From Longimicrobium sp. (lineage in GTDB: Bacteria > Gemmatimonadota > Gemmatimonadetes > Longimicrobiales > Longimicrobiaceae), in assembly GCA_036387335.1 (NCBI GenBank), contig DASVTZ010000105.1, positions 82,923-146,922 on the forward strand: DNA of 64,000 bases, written 5' to 3'. Position numbers and translations under genes: made by a program. Below the pieces are notes generated by a model, which saw nothing but the letters and a program-made list of their open reading frames with translations, did not search any database and was not told where the DNA came from. Position 1 is the stretch's first letter; the number at the start of each line of letters is the position of its first letter. Positions 52,471-60,443 of the stretch are shown in pieces.

Positions 52471-52683
52471 CGCACTCGGGTTTGCCGAAAGACGCGCGTG
52501 GTACCGGACCCCAGTTTGTGGAAACCCTTGGAGCTTCCGGCCGGGAAAGTGGATTGGAGGAAAGCCGAACCGGGTGGGCGCGTCGAGAGCTACAACCGGA
52601 CCAACACATTCCTCTGAGATCATCCCGCGAAGTCGGTCGATTCCGCCACGGGACGGGCGAGCTTCGCCCCGTGGCCGAATCGG

Positions 52684-52923
52684 TTACTGCAGGTAGCAGC
52701 TCGTCTCGAGCGTGTAACCTTCGGAGCTGCAGGAGCCCGTGTACGTCATCCGCGTGCCGCCCATATCCCAGCAATCCTGCGCGTGCTCCGCAATCGCGTC
52801 CAACATGTTCTCGCAGCCGCCGACGACGGTCGCCGCCTGGGCGGGCGTGACTCCAGTCAGCGAGAGCCCGCCCGCGGCAATGATAGCTGCGGCCAACAGG
52901 TTGATGCCCATGCGCTTCTTCAT
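52684..52923 (-). CDS. Small exported cysteine-rich peptide
   Basis: A 79-residue protein with a signal peptide (INLLAAAIIAAGGLSLTGVT, cleavage near AQA at 30). The mature 49 residues contain four cysteines (GGCENMLD, AQDCWDM, GSCSSEG, TSCYLQ), enough for two disulfides, and end in YLQ. No similarity to known bacteriocins or toxins recognised. It has an AAGGA site before its ATG. Its location upstream of DsbA-like and PDZ genes suggests an oxidatively folded secreted peptide. Confidence 0.75.
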   Translation of the reverse strand: MKKRMGINLLAAAIIAAGGLSLTGVTPAQAATVVGGCENMLDAIAEHAQDCWDMGGTRMTYTGSCSSEGYTLETSCYLQ

Positions 52924-53143
52924 GAGGAAGGTCCTTTGCTCTGGAGAGTGTGGTGAGGGACCATCTACGTACGTTGGGAAGGAACCTGCTTTGAGGGTAC
53001 GCGCGACTCGGCCGAGTCGGACGAACGTTAGTCGCCAAGAGAAGGGAATGTCAAGGCTCTTCCCACACTTGGCCGGCCCCCTTAGGGCCCTTTGGTGACT
53101 CCGCGTTTCCACGAATCTGCAGCTCGGCTCTTTCCGGGGAGGA

Positions 53144-53230
53144 AGCGGCATCACCAGGCACATGTAATCCGGTGTGTCTTCGTTGCCTACGGGCTGCATG
53201 GTGGCGGCGCGCTCGGGGGCCTTGAAGGTC
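53144..53230 (-). pseudogene. dnaN 3'-end remnant
   Basis: 87 bp matching 54674-54760 of dnaN with five differences, all at third codon positions (53167, 53170, 53173, 53188, 53194). It still encodes the DnaN stretch with MQPVGNEDTPDYMCLVMPL and then continues into unrelated codons. It is part of the gene-poor stretch 52924-53316. Confidence 0.9.
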
Positions 53231-53316
53231 GCGCACTCCGCACGGGCTGAGCGACGCGAGCCTGGTCCACCGGATCAACCCTAAGAAGGCAGCTCCTGCC
53301 CCTGAGCCGAGGCGCC

Positions 53317-53874
53317 TCATCTCCGCGTGGAGCACGCGGCTCGGCCGCCCTTTCCCACGGCGACGCACTCGATCGGCCCGCTGGCCGCGGGAACGCAGCG
53401 GGCACGCAGCTCCTCCAGCACGCGGGTGGCCGTAGCCACCAACCGGCGCTGCTCCTCGAGCGGTCTGGAGCGAGCCGTTCCGTGCCAGATGAAGACGATC
53501 TCGAGCGTAGGAACTCTGCCGTCCCAGCGGTCCAGCATCAGGTGGGCGTAGTGGCCCTCTCCAGCGGAGTCGATGGCGACGAAGTTCATCCCCGCTTCCT
53601 GGGAGCGCAGGTCTTTCGCGACGCTCCAGCGCTCCACGTCTCTGCGCATGGGCGACGCGCGAAGTGCCTGCTCCATGCAGTCGCCCGCCGCTGCCGCATC
53701 GAGCGGTCCGGACGACGAATCAGCAGTGGCCGGCGTTCGTTGCGCTGGTGCCACGACCCCGGGACCCGTAAACCGCTGCCGCGCACCGACCCGATACGCG
53801 TAATCACAGGAAGCGAGGAGCAGAGACGCCGCACACGTTGCGCGGAGTACGACACCGCGGGACGAAAGCCGCAT
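53317..53874 (-). CDS. Lipoprotein of unknown function
   Basis: A 185-residue protein from ATG 53874 with a lipoprotein signal (AASLLLASC, Cys near 23) and a GGGAGAG ribosome site. The mature protein is Ala/Arg-rich with MLDRWDGRVPTLEIVFIWHG and a Cys-containing C-terminus. No family recognised. Its C-terminal 40 residues (RCVPAASGPIECVAVGKGG) suggest a disulfide. Located among 3' gene remnants; it may itself be recent. Confidence 0.65.
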   Translation of the reverse strand: MRLSSRGVVLRATCAASLLLASCDYAYRVGARQRFTGPGVVAPAQRTPATADSSSGPLDAAAAGDCMEQALRASPMRRDVERWSVAKDLRSQEAGMNFVAIDSAGEGHYAHLMLDRWDGRVPTLEIVFIWHGTARSRPLEEQRRLVATATRVLEELRARCVPAASGPIECVAVGKGGRAACSTRR

Positions 53875-53898
53875 GACACTCTCCCTGGCAGGCGGTTC

Positions 53899-53976
53899 GG
53901 CGAGAGACTGCACCTCAGCGTTATCACCTACGGACTCGTGAACGGCCGCACCCAGAACGCCTGGTTCATAAACTGA
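53899..53976 (+). pseudogene. SnoaL-like 3' remnant
   Basis: 25 codons and a stop that read GERLHLSVITYGLVNGRTQN then AWFIN, aligning to the end of the SnoaL-like gene at 47335-47607 with 17 of 25 identical residues. Nothing upstream in frame resembles the rest of the domain. A broken copy. Confidence 0.8.
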
Positions 53977-54178
53977 CGAAGGGCGGCTGGCAGAGCTCCC
54001 CCCGGCCGTCCAGCACCTGGATCTTGAAGGTACTGTAGCCACCACGCAGGCGCGTGAAGATTTCCGCGTTGACCCGTGTTGTACCGGTTGATCATATTGT
54101 CTGGCATAAGCGCGGTCAGGAGTGGGTTTGCCCCGGCGAGCCCCAGCAGACTTCCGGGTCTGCCCTGATCGCGCATTT

Positions 54179-54601
54179 TCATGGCCAGCACTCTTCGCTT
54201 GCCAACTTGTCTTCGCAGTTCTCCCTCCAGAGTCTCACCACCGCGTGCTCGCTTGCCGAGTACCGCTCCTCGATGGCTCCTTTCTCCCGGAGCACCCGGT
54301 CGTAGCGGCTCCTGATGTACGCCACGCAGTCCACGAGCTGAATCAACCAGCTATCGTGGGACGGTACGTAGTGGATTGTGTCCAGGAGGTATAGCAGCTC
54401 GCGCGCGCGGTGACCGTCGGCTACCACCAGTCCGTACAACGGACCGGAGTCAGGCTGTGCGCGCTCCAACGCTTCGTCGATGCGCTCCAGAAGGTATGAG
54501 AAGGCCACCTTGTGGAGGTGCACTGGTGGCTCCGCCCGGCCCGCCGCGTACGTGCGGAGGCCGATGAGGTGCCCCTGAATAAGCGAGCGGGGGGCCCACA
54601 T
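54179..54601 (-). pseudogene. DUF3800 protein, 5'-truncated remnant
   Basis: A 140-codon frame beginning inside a terminator hairpin. It carries only the C-terminal part of DUF3800 (LYGLVVADGHRARELLYLLD; SHDSWLIQLVDCVAYIRSRY), while the N-terminal DESG motif region is missing, the frame upstream being dnaN in another register. DUF3800 proteins have an RNase H-like fold and are common in mobile and defence contexts. Probably inactive. Confidence 0.75.
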
Positions 54602-54625
54602 CTGGGCCCCCCGCTCTATTTTTTC
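54585..54625. terminator. 14-bp terminator hairpin beside dnaN
   Basis: Perfect stem GAGCGGGGGGCCCA / TGGGCCCCCCGCTC, loop CATC, followed on the plus strand by TATTTTTTC. On the minus strand it lies 33-73 bp after the dnaN stop and can end that transcript too, though the T-tract is on the plus side. It marks the boundary of the DUF3800 remnant. Confidence 0.85.
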
Positions 54626-54657
54626 ACATTGTTGAGCCACGTCGGCTGGCGTTCTCC

Positions 54658-55767
54658 TCAGCTCAGCAGCCGCAGCGGCATCACCAGGCACATGTAGTCG
54701 GGCGTGTCTTCGTTGCCGACGGGTTGCATGGTGGCGGCGCGCTCGGGGGCCTTGAAGGTCATGCGCACCTCGTCGGTGGGCATGTAGCGCAGCAGCTCCA
54801 GCAGGTACTGGGCGTTGAAGCCGATCTCCAGAGGATCGCCGTCGTACTCCACGGTCAGCTCCTCGTTGGCGGCGCCTAGATCCGGGGTCTCCACCGAGAA
54901 CTTCAGCGACGGGCCGCCCAGCGACATGCGGATGCGGTGGGTCTGGTCGCTCGCCACGATGGCCATGCGGCGCACGGCGCGGGTCAGCTCCTCCTTGCCC
55001 GCCACCATGAACTTGTCGTTGTCCTTGGGGATGACCTGCTCGTAGTTGGGGTACGGCCCCTCGATCAGGCGCGTGTACACCTGCACCGCCTCGCTGCGGA
55101 AGCCCAGGTGGTTTTCGCTGCGGCCCACCTCCACCTGCGCCTCGCCGGTGAAGAGGCGCTGCACCTGCCCCAGCGCCTTGGGATGCACGATCAGGTCGGC
55201 CGCGGGGACGGGGGAGTCCGCCTCCACGGGCATCGTCATCTTGGCGAGGCGGTGGCCGTTGGTGGCCACCATCCGCATCTCCTCGCCGCTGAGCTGCCAC
55301 AGGACGCCGTTCAGTATGGGGCGCGTCTCTTCCGTCGACGCCGCGAAGGAGACGTGCGAGATCAGGCGCTGGAGCTCGGCGCCCGTCACCCGCCAGCTCT
55401 CGGTGAAGTCCACCTTGGGGAAGGCGGGGAACTCGTCGCGCGGCAGGCCGTTCAGCTTGAAGCGCGTGCGGCCGCTCGATATCGAGATGGTGTCGCCCTG
55501 CGTGGAGAGCTCCACCGTGCCGGGCAGCTCGCGGGCGATCTCCTGGAGCTTCTTGGCGGGGGCGGTGATCGCGCCCGGCTCCGCCACGTCGGCGGGAACG
55601 CGCACGGCGACCGAGGTGTCCAGGTCGGTGCCGCTCATCCGCACGAACCCGTCCTCCGCCTCCATCAGGATGTTGCTGAGGACGGGGAGGGTGGTTCGCG
55701 TCGGGATGCTCCCGGCCACGTTCCCCAGCCCCTGCTGCAGGTTCTCGCGCGTGATGGTGAATCGCAT
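54658..55767 (-). CDS. dnaN: DNA polymerase III beta subunit (sliding clamp)
   Basis: A 369-residue clamp: MRFTITRENLQQGLGNVAGS, LSNILMEAEDG, VADVAEPGAITAPAKKL-type loops and SGEEMRMVATNGHRLAKM, ending MCLVMPLRLLS. Length and three-domain layout are normal. It encircles DNA and tethers the replicative polymerase. ATG 55767 is preceded by a GGCGGAAAG site. It follows dnaA on the same strand across the origin region, an ordinary dnaA-dnaN order. Confidence 0.97.
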   Translation of the reverse strand: MRFTITRENLQQGLGNVAGSIPTRTTLPVLSNILMEAEDGFVRMSGTDLDTSVAVRVPADVAEPGAITAPAKKLQEIARELPGTVELSTQGDTISISSGRTRFKLNGLPRDEFPAFPKVDFTESWRVTGAELQRLISHVSFAASTEETRPILNGVLWQLSGEEMRMVATNGHRLAKMTMPVEADSPVPAADLIVHPKALGQVQRLFTGEAQVEVGRSENHLGFRSEAVQVYTRLIEGPYPNYEQVIPKDNDKFMVAGKEELTRAVRRMAIVASDQTHRIRMSLGGPSLKFSVETPDLGAANEELTVEYDGDPLEIGFNAQYLLELLRYMPTDEVRMTFKAPERAATMQPVGNEDTPDYMCLVMPLRLLS

Positions 55768-56119
55768 ACGCTTTCCGCCGGCGGTGGTGTGTTCTCCACG
55801 GGGAGGAAGTACTTCCACCCGGTATTTTATAGAACCAGTAACAACAGTAGAGGGCGGGGATTCGTGGGAAACCTCGTCCGCGCCCCTCGCAACCGGTTTG
55901 CCCGCAACCCGTTGGACCCGCTCGCCGCGCTGTGGAGCGGGATGTGGAGATCGTCCGGATTCTCCACGCCGTCCACGTTTCCCCGGCTTCCGGTGATAAA
56001 CCGCGGTCCTTCCACACCCTTTCCACATCCGCTTTCCACGGACTCCATCCACAACGGAATGGGGTACTCGCCCCCCGCAAATACAGCCGTTGGGGGTGGA
56101 GTGTCAAGGGCGCCGCTCC
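55768..56119. other. Putative replication origin (oriC) between dnaN and dnaA
   Basis: 352 bp without a gene. An AT-rich patch (GGTATTTTATAGAACCAG, 55823-55840, with AACAACAG beyond) lies at the dnaN side. On the dnaA side, degenerate DnaA boxes sharing TCCAC(A/G) stand at 56008 (CCTTCCACA), 56019 (CTTTCCACA), 56032 (CTTTCCACG) and 56045 (CCATCCACA), spaced 11, 13 and 13 bp. Reverse-strand boxes TGTGGAGCG (55931) and TGTGGAGAT (55943) and TTCTCCACG (55960) precede them. Regular spacing is typical of bacterial origins. Confidence 0.8.
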
Positions 56120-57532
56120 TTAGCGGAACGATGCGCGCAGCTCCTCCACCCGCTGGCGGAAGGCGGGGTCGGCCGACATCTCCTCTTCCACCTTGGCGAT
56201 GGAGTGTATGACGGTGGAGTGGTCGCGCCCGCCGAACATCCTGCCGATCTCCACCAGCGAGACGTCGAAGAGGTCCTTGATCAGGAACATCGCCACCTGG
56301 CGCGGCACCGTGAGGTCCTTGGTGCGCTTCTTGGACTGCAGCGCCTCGGGGGTGGTGTTGAAGGCGCGGGCCACGGCCTGGCGCACCCGGTCCGGCGTGG
56401 CGCCGGCGTCCATGGCGAAGCCCGCACCGCCCGGCCGCACGATGCCCCCGCCCAGCGCCTCCTGGGCCAGCTCCAGGTCGATCTGGCGCCCCGTGAGCGA
56501 CGAGTATGCGAGCAGCTTGATGACCGCCCCCTCGATCTCGCGCACGGACGAGGTGCGGTTGCGCGCGATCAGCGTCAGGACGTCGTCCAGGTTGCTGATC
56601 TGGAGGTGGTCTTCCTCCACTTTCTTGCGCAGGATCGCCATGCGCGTCTCGAAGTCGGGCGGCTTGATGTCCGTCACCAGCCCCCACTCGAAGCGCGAGA
56701 TCAGCCGGTCCTCCAGCCCGATCTCCTTGGGAGGCCGGTCGGAGGTGAGGACGATCTGGCGCTGCGCCTCGTAGAGCGCGTTGAAGGTGTGGAAGAACTC
56801 CTCCTGCGTGCGCTCCTTCCCCTCCAGGAACTGGATGTCGTCCACCAGCAGCAGGTCGATCTGCCGGTACTGGCGGCGGAACTCGGCCATCGACCCTTCC
56901 TGGATGGCGCTCACCAGCTCGTTGGTGAATCGCTCGCTGGAGAGGTACATCACCTTCTTGCTGGCGTCGCGCTCCAGCATGGCGAAGCCGATGGCGTGCA
57001 TCAGGTGCGTCTTGCCGAGCCCCACCCCGCCGTAGATGAAGAGCGGGTTGTAGGTGCGTGCCGGCGCCTCGGCCACCGCGTGTGCCGCCGCGGCCGAGAG
57101 CTGGTTGTTGCTGCCGACCACGAAGCGGTCGAAGTTGTAGCGCGGGTTGAGCGGCGCGGAGGGGCGGCCGCTCGGGGCGGCGGACGCTTCGGCCGGGCGC
57201 GCGGCCGGGGCCGGCGTGGAGGGCGCGGGCGTCTGCTCCGCCACGAGCACGGCCGGCGGCGGCACGTTGCCGGGGCGCCCTCCGCCGTTGTACTGCACGC
57301 TGAGCTGAAAGCGGCGGCCGAACAGGTGCTCGCCGATCCCCGTGAGGAGTTCCGCGTACCTGCTCTGCACCCAGTCCACCGCGAACGGGTTGGGAGTGGA
57401 GACCACCAGCAGGTCCTGCGAGATGGCGACCGCCTGGGTGGGCTGCAGCCAGGTACGGAAGGCCTGCTCGGGGAGGGCCTGCTGCGCCCCGTCCAGGATC
57501 CGTGTCCAGACTTCTCCCGCGGAAAGCTCCAT
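56120..57532 (-). CDS. dnaA: Chromosomal replication initiator DnaA
   Basis: A 470-residue initiator: domain I (ELSAGEVWTRILDGAQQALP), a proline/alanine-rich domain II (about 85-140), AAA+ domain III with YGGVGLGKTHLMHAI and IDLLLVDDIQFLEGKERTQE, SRFEWGLV sensor region, and DNA-binding domain IV with VPRQVAMFLIKDLFDVSLVE and GGRDHSTVIHS. Start 57532 matches family N-termini. It is divergent from rpmH and reads toward dnaN. Confidence 0.97.
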   Translation of the reverse strand: MELSAGEVWTRILDGAQQALPEQAFRTWLQPTQAVAISQDLLVVSTPNPFAVDWVQSRYAELLTGIGEHLFGRRFQLSVQYNGGGRPGNVPPPAVLVAEQTPAPSTPAPAARPAEASAAPSGRPSAPLNPRYNFDRFVVGSNNQLSAAAAHAVAEAPARTYNPLFIYGGVGLGKTHLMHAIGFAMLERDASKKVMYLSSERFTNELVSAIQEGSMAEFRRQYRQIDLLLVDDIQFLEGKERTQEEFFHTFNALYEAQRQIVLTSDRPPKEIGLEDRLISRFEWGLVTDIKPPDFETRMAILRKKVEEDHLQISNLDDVLTLIARNRTSSVREIEGAVIKLLAYSSLTGRQIDLELAQEALGGGIVRPGGAGFAMDAGATPDRVRQAVARAFNTTPEALQSKKRTKDLTVPRQVAMFLIKDLFDVSLVEIGRMFGGRDHSTVIHSIAKVEEEMSADPAFRQRVEELRASFR

Positions 57533-57574
57533 GACCTGTATACAGCGCGCGACGGGGGTGACGGAAGGACGGGC

Positions 57575-57603
57575 AACGTAGACGGGGGATGTGGAAAAGT
57601 CAA
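57575..57603 (-). promoter_or_regulatory. Predicted dnaA promoter containing a DnaA box
   Basis: On the minus strand TTGACT (57598-57603), 17-bp spacer, TACGTT (57575-57580). The spacer contains a perfect DnaA box TTTTCCACA (complement of 57590-57598), overlapping the -35 element. DnaA autoregulation is therefore likely. Confidence 0.7.
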
Positions 57604-57609
57604 GAAAGC

Positions 57610-57733
57610 GGGGAATGGGGACTGGGGAATGGGGAATGGTTGAACCGCCCTGAACACCACGCCGAACCGCCGATCCGCACCGCGCCCGGCGGCCAGCGGA
57701 GTACGATTCCCCATTCCCCATTCCCCACTCCCC
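57610..57733. repeat. Inverted GGGGAATG repeats between dnaA and rpmH
   Basis: GGGGAATGGGGACTGGGGAA-type tandem units at 57610-57639 and the inverted copy ATTCCCCATTCCCCATTCCC at 57706-57733. The 66 bp between is GC-rich. It resembles the family D element (tandem short units in inverted arms) and lies between the divergent promoters of dnaA and rpmH. Confidence 0.7.
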
Positions 57734-57737
57734 GCAG

Positions 57738-57766
57738 TTGACGTACCCCGCCCCCACCGCTATCTT
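57738..57766 (+). promoter_or_regulatory. Predicted promoter of the rpmH operon
   Basis: TTGACG (57738-57743), 17-bp spacer, TATCTT (57761-57766), 60 bp before the rpmH start. Confidence 0.65.
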
Positions 57767-57826
57767 CACGGTCTTTGCCGCACCCGAACTTGTCCACCGA
57801 AGCAGCACCCGAAGGGGTTTTCACAG

Positions 57827-57979
57827 ATGAAGCCGACCTATCGTCCGCGCAACCGCAAGCGGACCAACAAGCACGGGTTCCGCGCCCGCATGGCCACCAA
57901 GGGCGGCCGCGCAGTTCTGAACGCCCGCCGCCGCAAGGGGCGCCACAAGCTGGTCGTCGAGATCGCCGGCAAGTACTAG
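57827..57979 (+). CDS. rpmH: 50S ribosomal protein L34
   Basis: A 50-residue basic protein starting [20 protein letters not shown] with [17 protein letters not shown], the invariant pattern of L34. The N-terminus is the RPRNRKR variant found in some high-GC phyla. It is followed 43 bp later by rnpA, the usual order, and starts a rightward operon. Confidence 0.97.
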   Translation: MKPTYRPRNRKRTNKHGFRARMATKGGRAVLNARRRKGRHKLVVEIAGKY

Positions 57980-58022
57980 CCGCGCGCCTGGCAAGCCCAG
58001 CCCCATCGGGTCCGCCGCGGCC

Positions 58023-58409
58023 GTGAGCGACGAGGGAGAAGAGCGGCAGGGGTTCGGGCTCCCCAGGGAGTCACGAATTGCGCGCTCCGCCGAGATCCGG
58101 CTGTTGTTCCAACGGGGGAAGAGGAGGAAGACGCGTCACCTGGATGCGTTCGTCTCCCCTTCCCCCGCGGCGTTTCCGCGTCTGGGGGTGGTGGTGCCCA
58201 AGCACAAGCACACCATCGTGGAGCGCAACCTGGTGCGCCGGCGCCTCCGCGAGATCGGGCGCACCGTCGTTCTTCCAGCGCTTCGCAACTCTGGAGCGGC
58301 TTTCGACGTACTGGTGCGTGCCCGGCCAGATGCGTACGGCGCTTCCTTTGCCCAGCTCCGGGACGAGCTCGCCACCCTGGTGGAGGAACTTTGCTCGCGC
58401 GCGCGATGA
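58023..58409 (+). CDS. rnpA: Ribonuclease P protein component
   Basis: A 128-residue protein read from GTG 58023: [37 protein letters not shown] and the RNPase signature [14 protein letters not shown]. It binds the RNase P RNA and helps in tRNA 5' processing. Its stop overlaps the yidD ATG by 4 bp (ATGA). Confidence 0.95.
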   Translation: MSDEGEERQGFGLPRESRIARSAEIRLLFQRGKRRKTRHLDAFVSPSPAAFPRLGVVVPKHKHTIVERNLVRRRLREIGRTVVLPALRNSGAAFDVLVRARPDAYGASFAQLRDELATLVEELCSRAR

Positions 58410-58603
58410 TCGCGGCCATCCGCTTCTACCAGAAGGGGATCTCGCCGCTCAAGCCTCCCGTGTGCCGCTTCATGCCCACCTGCTCGCAGTACGGCGCCGA
58501 AGCCATCGAGCGCTACGGCGCGGCGCGCGGCGGCTGGCTGCTGGTGAAGCGCCTGGCACGCTGCCAACCGTTCAGCCGCGGTGGCTGGGACCCCGTTCCC
58601 TGA
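58406..58603 (+). CDS. yidD: Membrane protein insertion efficiency factor YidD
   Basis: A 65-residue protein starting [20 protein letters not shown] with [20 protein letters not shown] and [14 protein letters not shown], the complete YidD signature. ATG 58406 overlaps the rnpA stop (ATGA 58406-58409), preferred to TTG 58391. YidD aids YidC-mediated membrane insertion. Confidence 0.95.
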   Translation: MIAAIRFYQKGISPLKPPVCRFMPTCSQYGAEAIERYGAARGGWLLVKRLARCQPFSRGGWDPVP

Positions 58604-58627
58604 CGCCCCGAACCCGACCGAGCCGTT

Positions 58628-60364
58628 TTGAACGATCTGAACGAGTCCCGTAAGAACGTGTTCCTGGCGGTCACGCTGGCCCTCGCGGTGCTGGCGCTGA
58701 CCAACTACCTCTTTCCCCCGGTTCGCCGGGCGGAAGGGCCCGCCACGCGCCCCGCCGCCACCGCCCCCGCGGCGGTGACGGCTCCGGCCGCGCTGGCCGG
58801 CGGGGGCGCAGGGCAGCCCTTTGTGCCGCGCACCGTCACGGTGAAGTCGCCGCTGTACGAGTACAGCTTCTCCACCCGTGGCGGCGCGCTGACGGGGGCG
58901 CAGCTCCTGCGCTTCGCGTCGTACGTGGATGCGGGCAGGGTGCAACTCGTGCCGCGCGGCACCGACGACGTGCTGGCGTACCGCGTGGCCGCCGGGCGCG
59001 ACACGCTGGACCTGCGCTCGCTCGAGTTCCGCCCCAGCGCGGAACGGATCGACCTGCGCGCCGGCGGGCCCGCCCAGAACCTCACCTTCACCGCGGCGGC
59101 GCCCAACGGCGCGCAGGTGCAGGTGCGCTACACGTTCCGCCCCAACGACTACCTGGTGAACGTGGCCGGGCAGATCACGGGCGTCCCGGGCGGGGCGCGG
59201 CTGATTACCGGTCTCGGGCCCGGCCTGGCGCTGCACGACGCGCGCGAGCACGCCACCGAGCGCGAGATGCAGGTGGCCGCCTGGATCGACGACGACGTCG
59301 AGCGCCTGCACCTGCAAAAGGTGCAGGGCGTGGACGCGCTCCCCGGGGCCGCGAAGTGGGTGGGCTTCAAGGACCGCTACTTCCTCCTGGGCACCATCGC
59401 CGGGGGGCAGAGCTCCTTCGAGCGCGTGCTGGTGCGCGACGTGGCGGACGAGCGCTACCCGGGCGCGGGCAAGGCGCGCGTGGCCCCGCGCGCGCAGGTC
59501 ACAACCGTTCTGCCGCTGGCAGCGGGCGGGCGCTTCGCGTACGATGCCTACATGGGCCCGCTGGAGCACGACCGCATGGTGGCCATCGGGCACGGACTCG
59601 AGGAGGTGAACCCGTACGGCTACCGCTGGCTGCGCCCCGTGGTGCGGCCAATATCGGCCGTCGTCATCTGGGCGCTGGGCAAGCTCCACGCGCTGGGGCT
59701 GTCGTTCGGATGGGTGCTGATCCTGTTCGGCGTGTTGGTGCGCCTGGTGACGTGGCCGCTGAACGCCAAGGCCATGCGCGCCCAGATGAAGAACATGGCC
59801 GTGCAGCCGGTGATGCAGGCACGGATGAAGGAGATCCAGACGCGCTACGCGGACGATCCGCGCGAGCAGCAGCAGGAAATGATGAAGATGTACAAGGAGC
59901 TGGGGGTGAACCCGCTTTCGATGCTGAGCGGGTGTCTCCCCATGCTGATCCCCTTTCCGGTGCTGATCACCCTCTTCTTCGTCTTCCAGAGCGCCATCGA
60001 GTTCCGCGGGACGTCGTGGGGATGGCTCCCCGACCTGTCGCTGCGTGACCCGTTCTACCTCCTGCCGCTCTTCCTGGTCGCGTCCATGTTCGCGCTCCAG
60101 TTCGTGAGCACCCGGATGAGCGGAATGGAGCAGAACGCGCAGGCCAAGATGATGATGTACACGATGCCGCTGATGATGGGGGGCTTCTTCCTCTTCATGC
60201 CGTCGGGGCTGAACCTGTACTACGCGAGCACCAACCTGGCCTCGCTCCCGCAGCAGCTCCTGATTGCCCGCGAGCGCCGCCGCGCCAGCGAGGCCCAGAA
60301 GGCGGAGGAAGCCGCCCGGGCCAAGGCCGCGGTCAAACCGGCCGCCCGCGCCAGGCGCCGCTGA
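58628..60364 (+). CDS. yidC: Membrane protein insertase YidC
   Basis: A 578-residue insertase. TTG start 58628 (MNDLNESRKNVFLAVTLALA) with the first membrane segment directly after, a periplasmic P1 domain (about 75-330), then the core domain from GWVLILFGVLVRLVTWPL with hydrophilic-groove Arg in VLVRLVTWPLNAKA, coiled C1 loop and helices through LPQQLLIARERR. The basic tail (AKAAVKPAARARRR) may bind ribosomes. Normal Gram-negative length with P1. Confidence 0.95.
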   Translation: MNDLNESRKNVFLAVTLALAVLALTNYLFPPVRRAEGPATRPAATAPAAVTAPAALAGGGAGQPFVPRTVTVKSPLYEYSFSTRGGALTGAQLLRFASYVDAGRVQLVPRGTDDVLAYRVAAGRDTLDLRSLEFRPSAERIDLRAGGPAQNLTFTAAAPNGAQVQVRYTFRPNDYLVNVAGQITGVPGGARLITGLGPGLALHDAREHATEREMQVAAWIDDDVERLHLQKVQGVDALPGAAKWVGFKDRYFLLGTIAGGQSSFERVLVRDVADERYPGAGKARVAPRAQVTTVLPLAAGGRFAYDAYMGPLEHDRMVAIGHGLEEVNPYGYRWLRPVVRPISAVVIWALGKLHALGLSFGWVLILFGVLVRLVTWPLNAKAMRAQMKNMAVQPVMQARMKEIQTRYADDPREQQQEMMKMYKELGVNPLSMLSGCLPMLIPFPVLITLFFVFQSAIEFRGTSWGWLPDLSLRDPFYLLPLFLVASMFALQFVSTRMSGMEQNAQAKMMMYTMPLMMGGFFLFMPSGLNLYYASTNLASLPQQLLIARERRRASEAQKAEEAARAKAAVKPAARARRR

Positions 60365-60384
60365 CGGAGCTCATACGGATGCAA

Positions 60385-60429
60385 ACGGAGGCACGGAGAT
60401 CTCGTCATCTCCGTGCCTCCGTCTCTTTT
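60385..60429 (+). terminator. Strong rho-independent terminator, family E copy 3
   Basis: 16-bp perfect stem ACGGAGGCACGGAGAT / ATCTCCGTGCCTCCGT (60385-60400 and 60407-60422), loop CTCGTC, then CTCTTTTTG. It ends the rpmH-yidC operon and faces the minus-strand gene at 60444. Shares its arm sequence with the hairpins at 44511 and 47641. Confidence 0.92.
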
Positions 60430-60443
60430 TGTGTGCCGCCGTT

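Noticed and set aside
53928..54178. Minus-strand frames between the SnoaL and DUF3800 remnants (including a 40-codon one with GGYSTFKIQVLDGRGELC)
   Set aside because: It may be another fragment, but too short and without a start or family to support.
54602..56107. Extension of the DUF3800 frame through dnaN and the origin
   Set aside because: It overlaps dnaN in another register; similarity to DUF3800 exists only in the last 140 codons.
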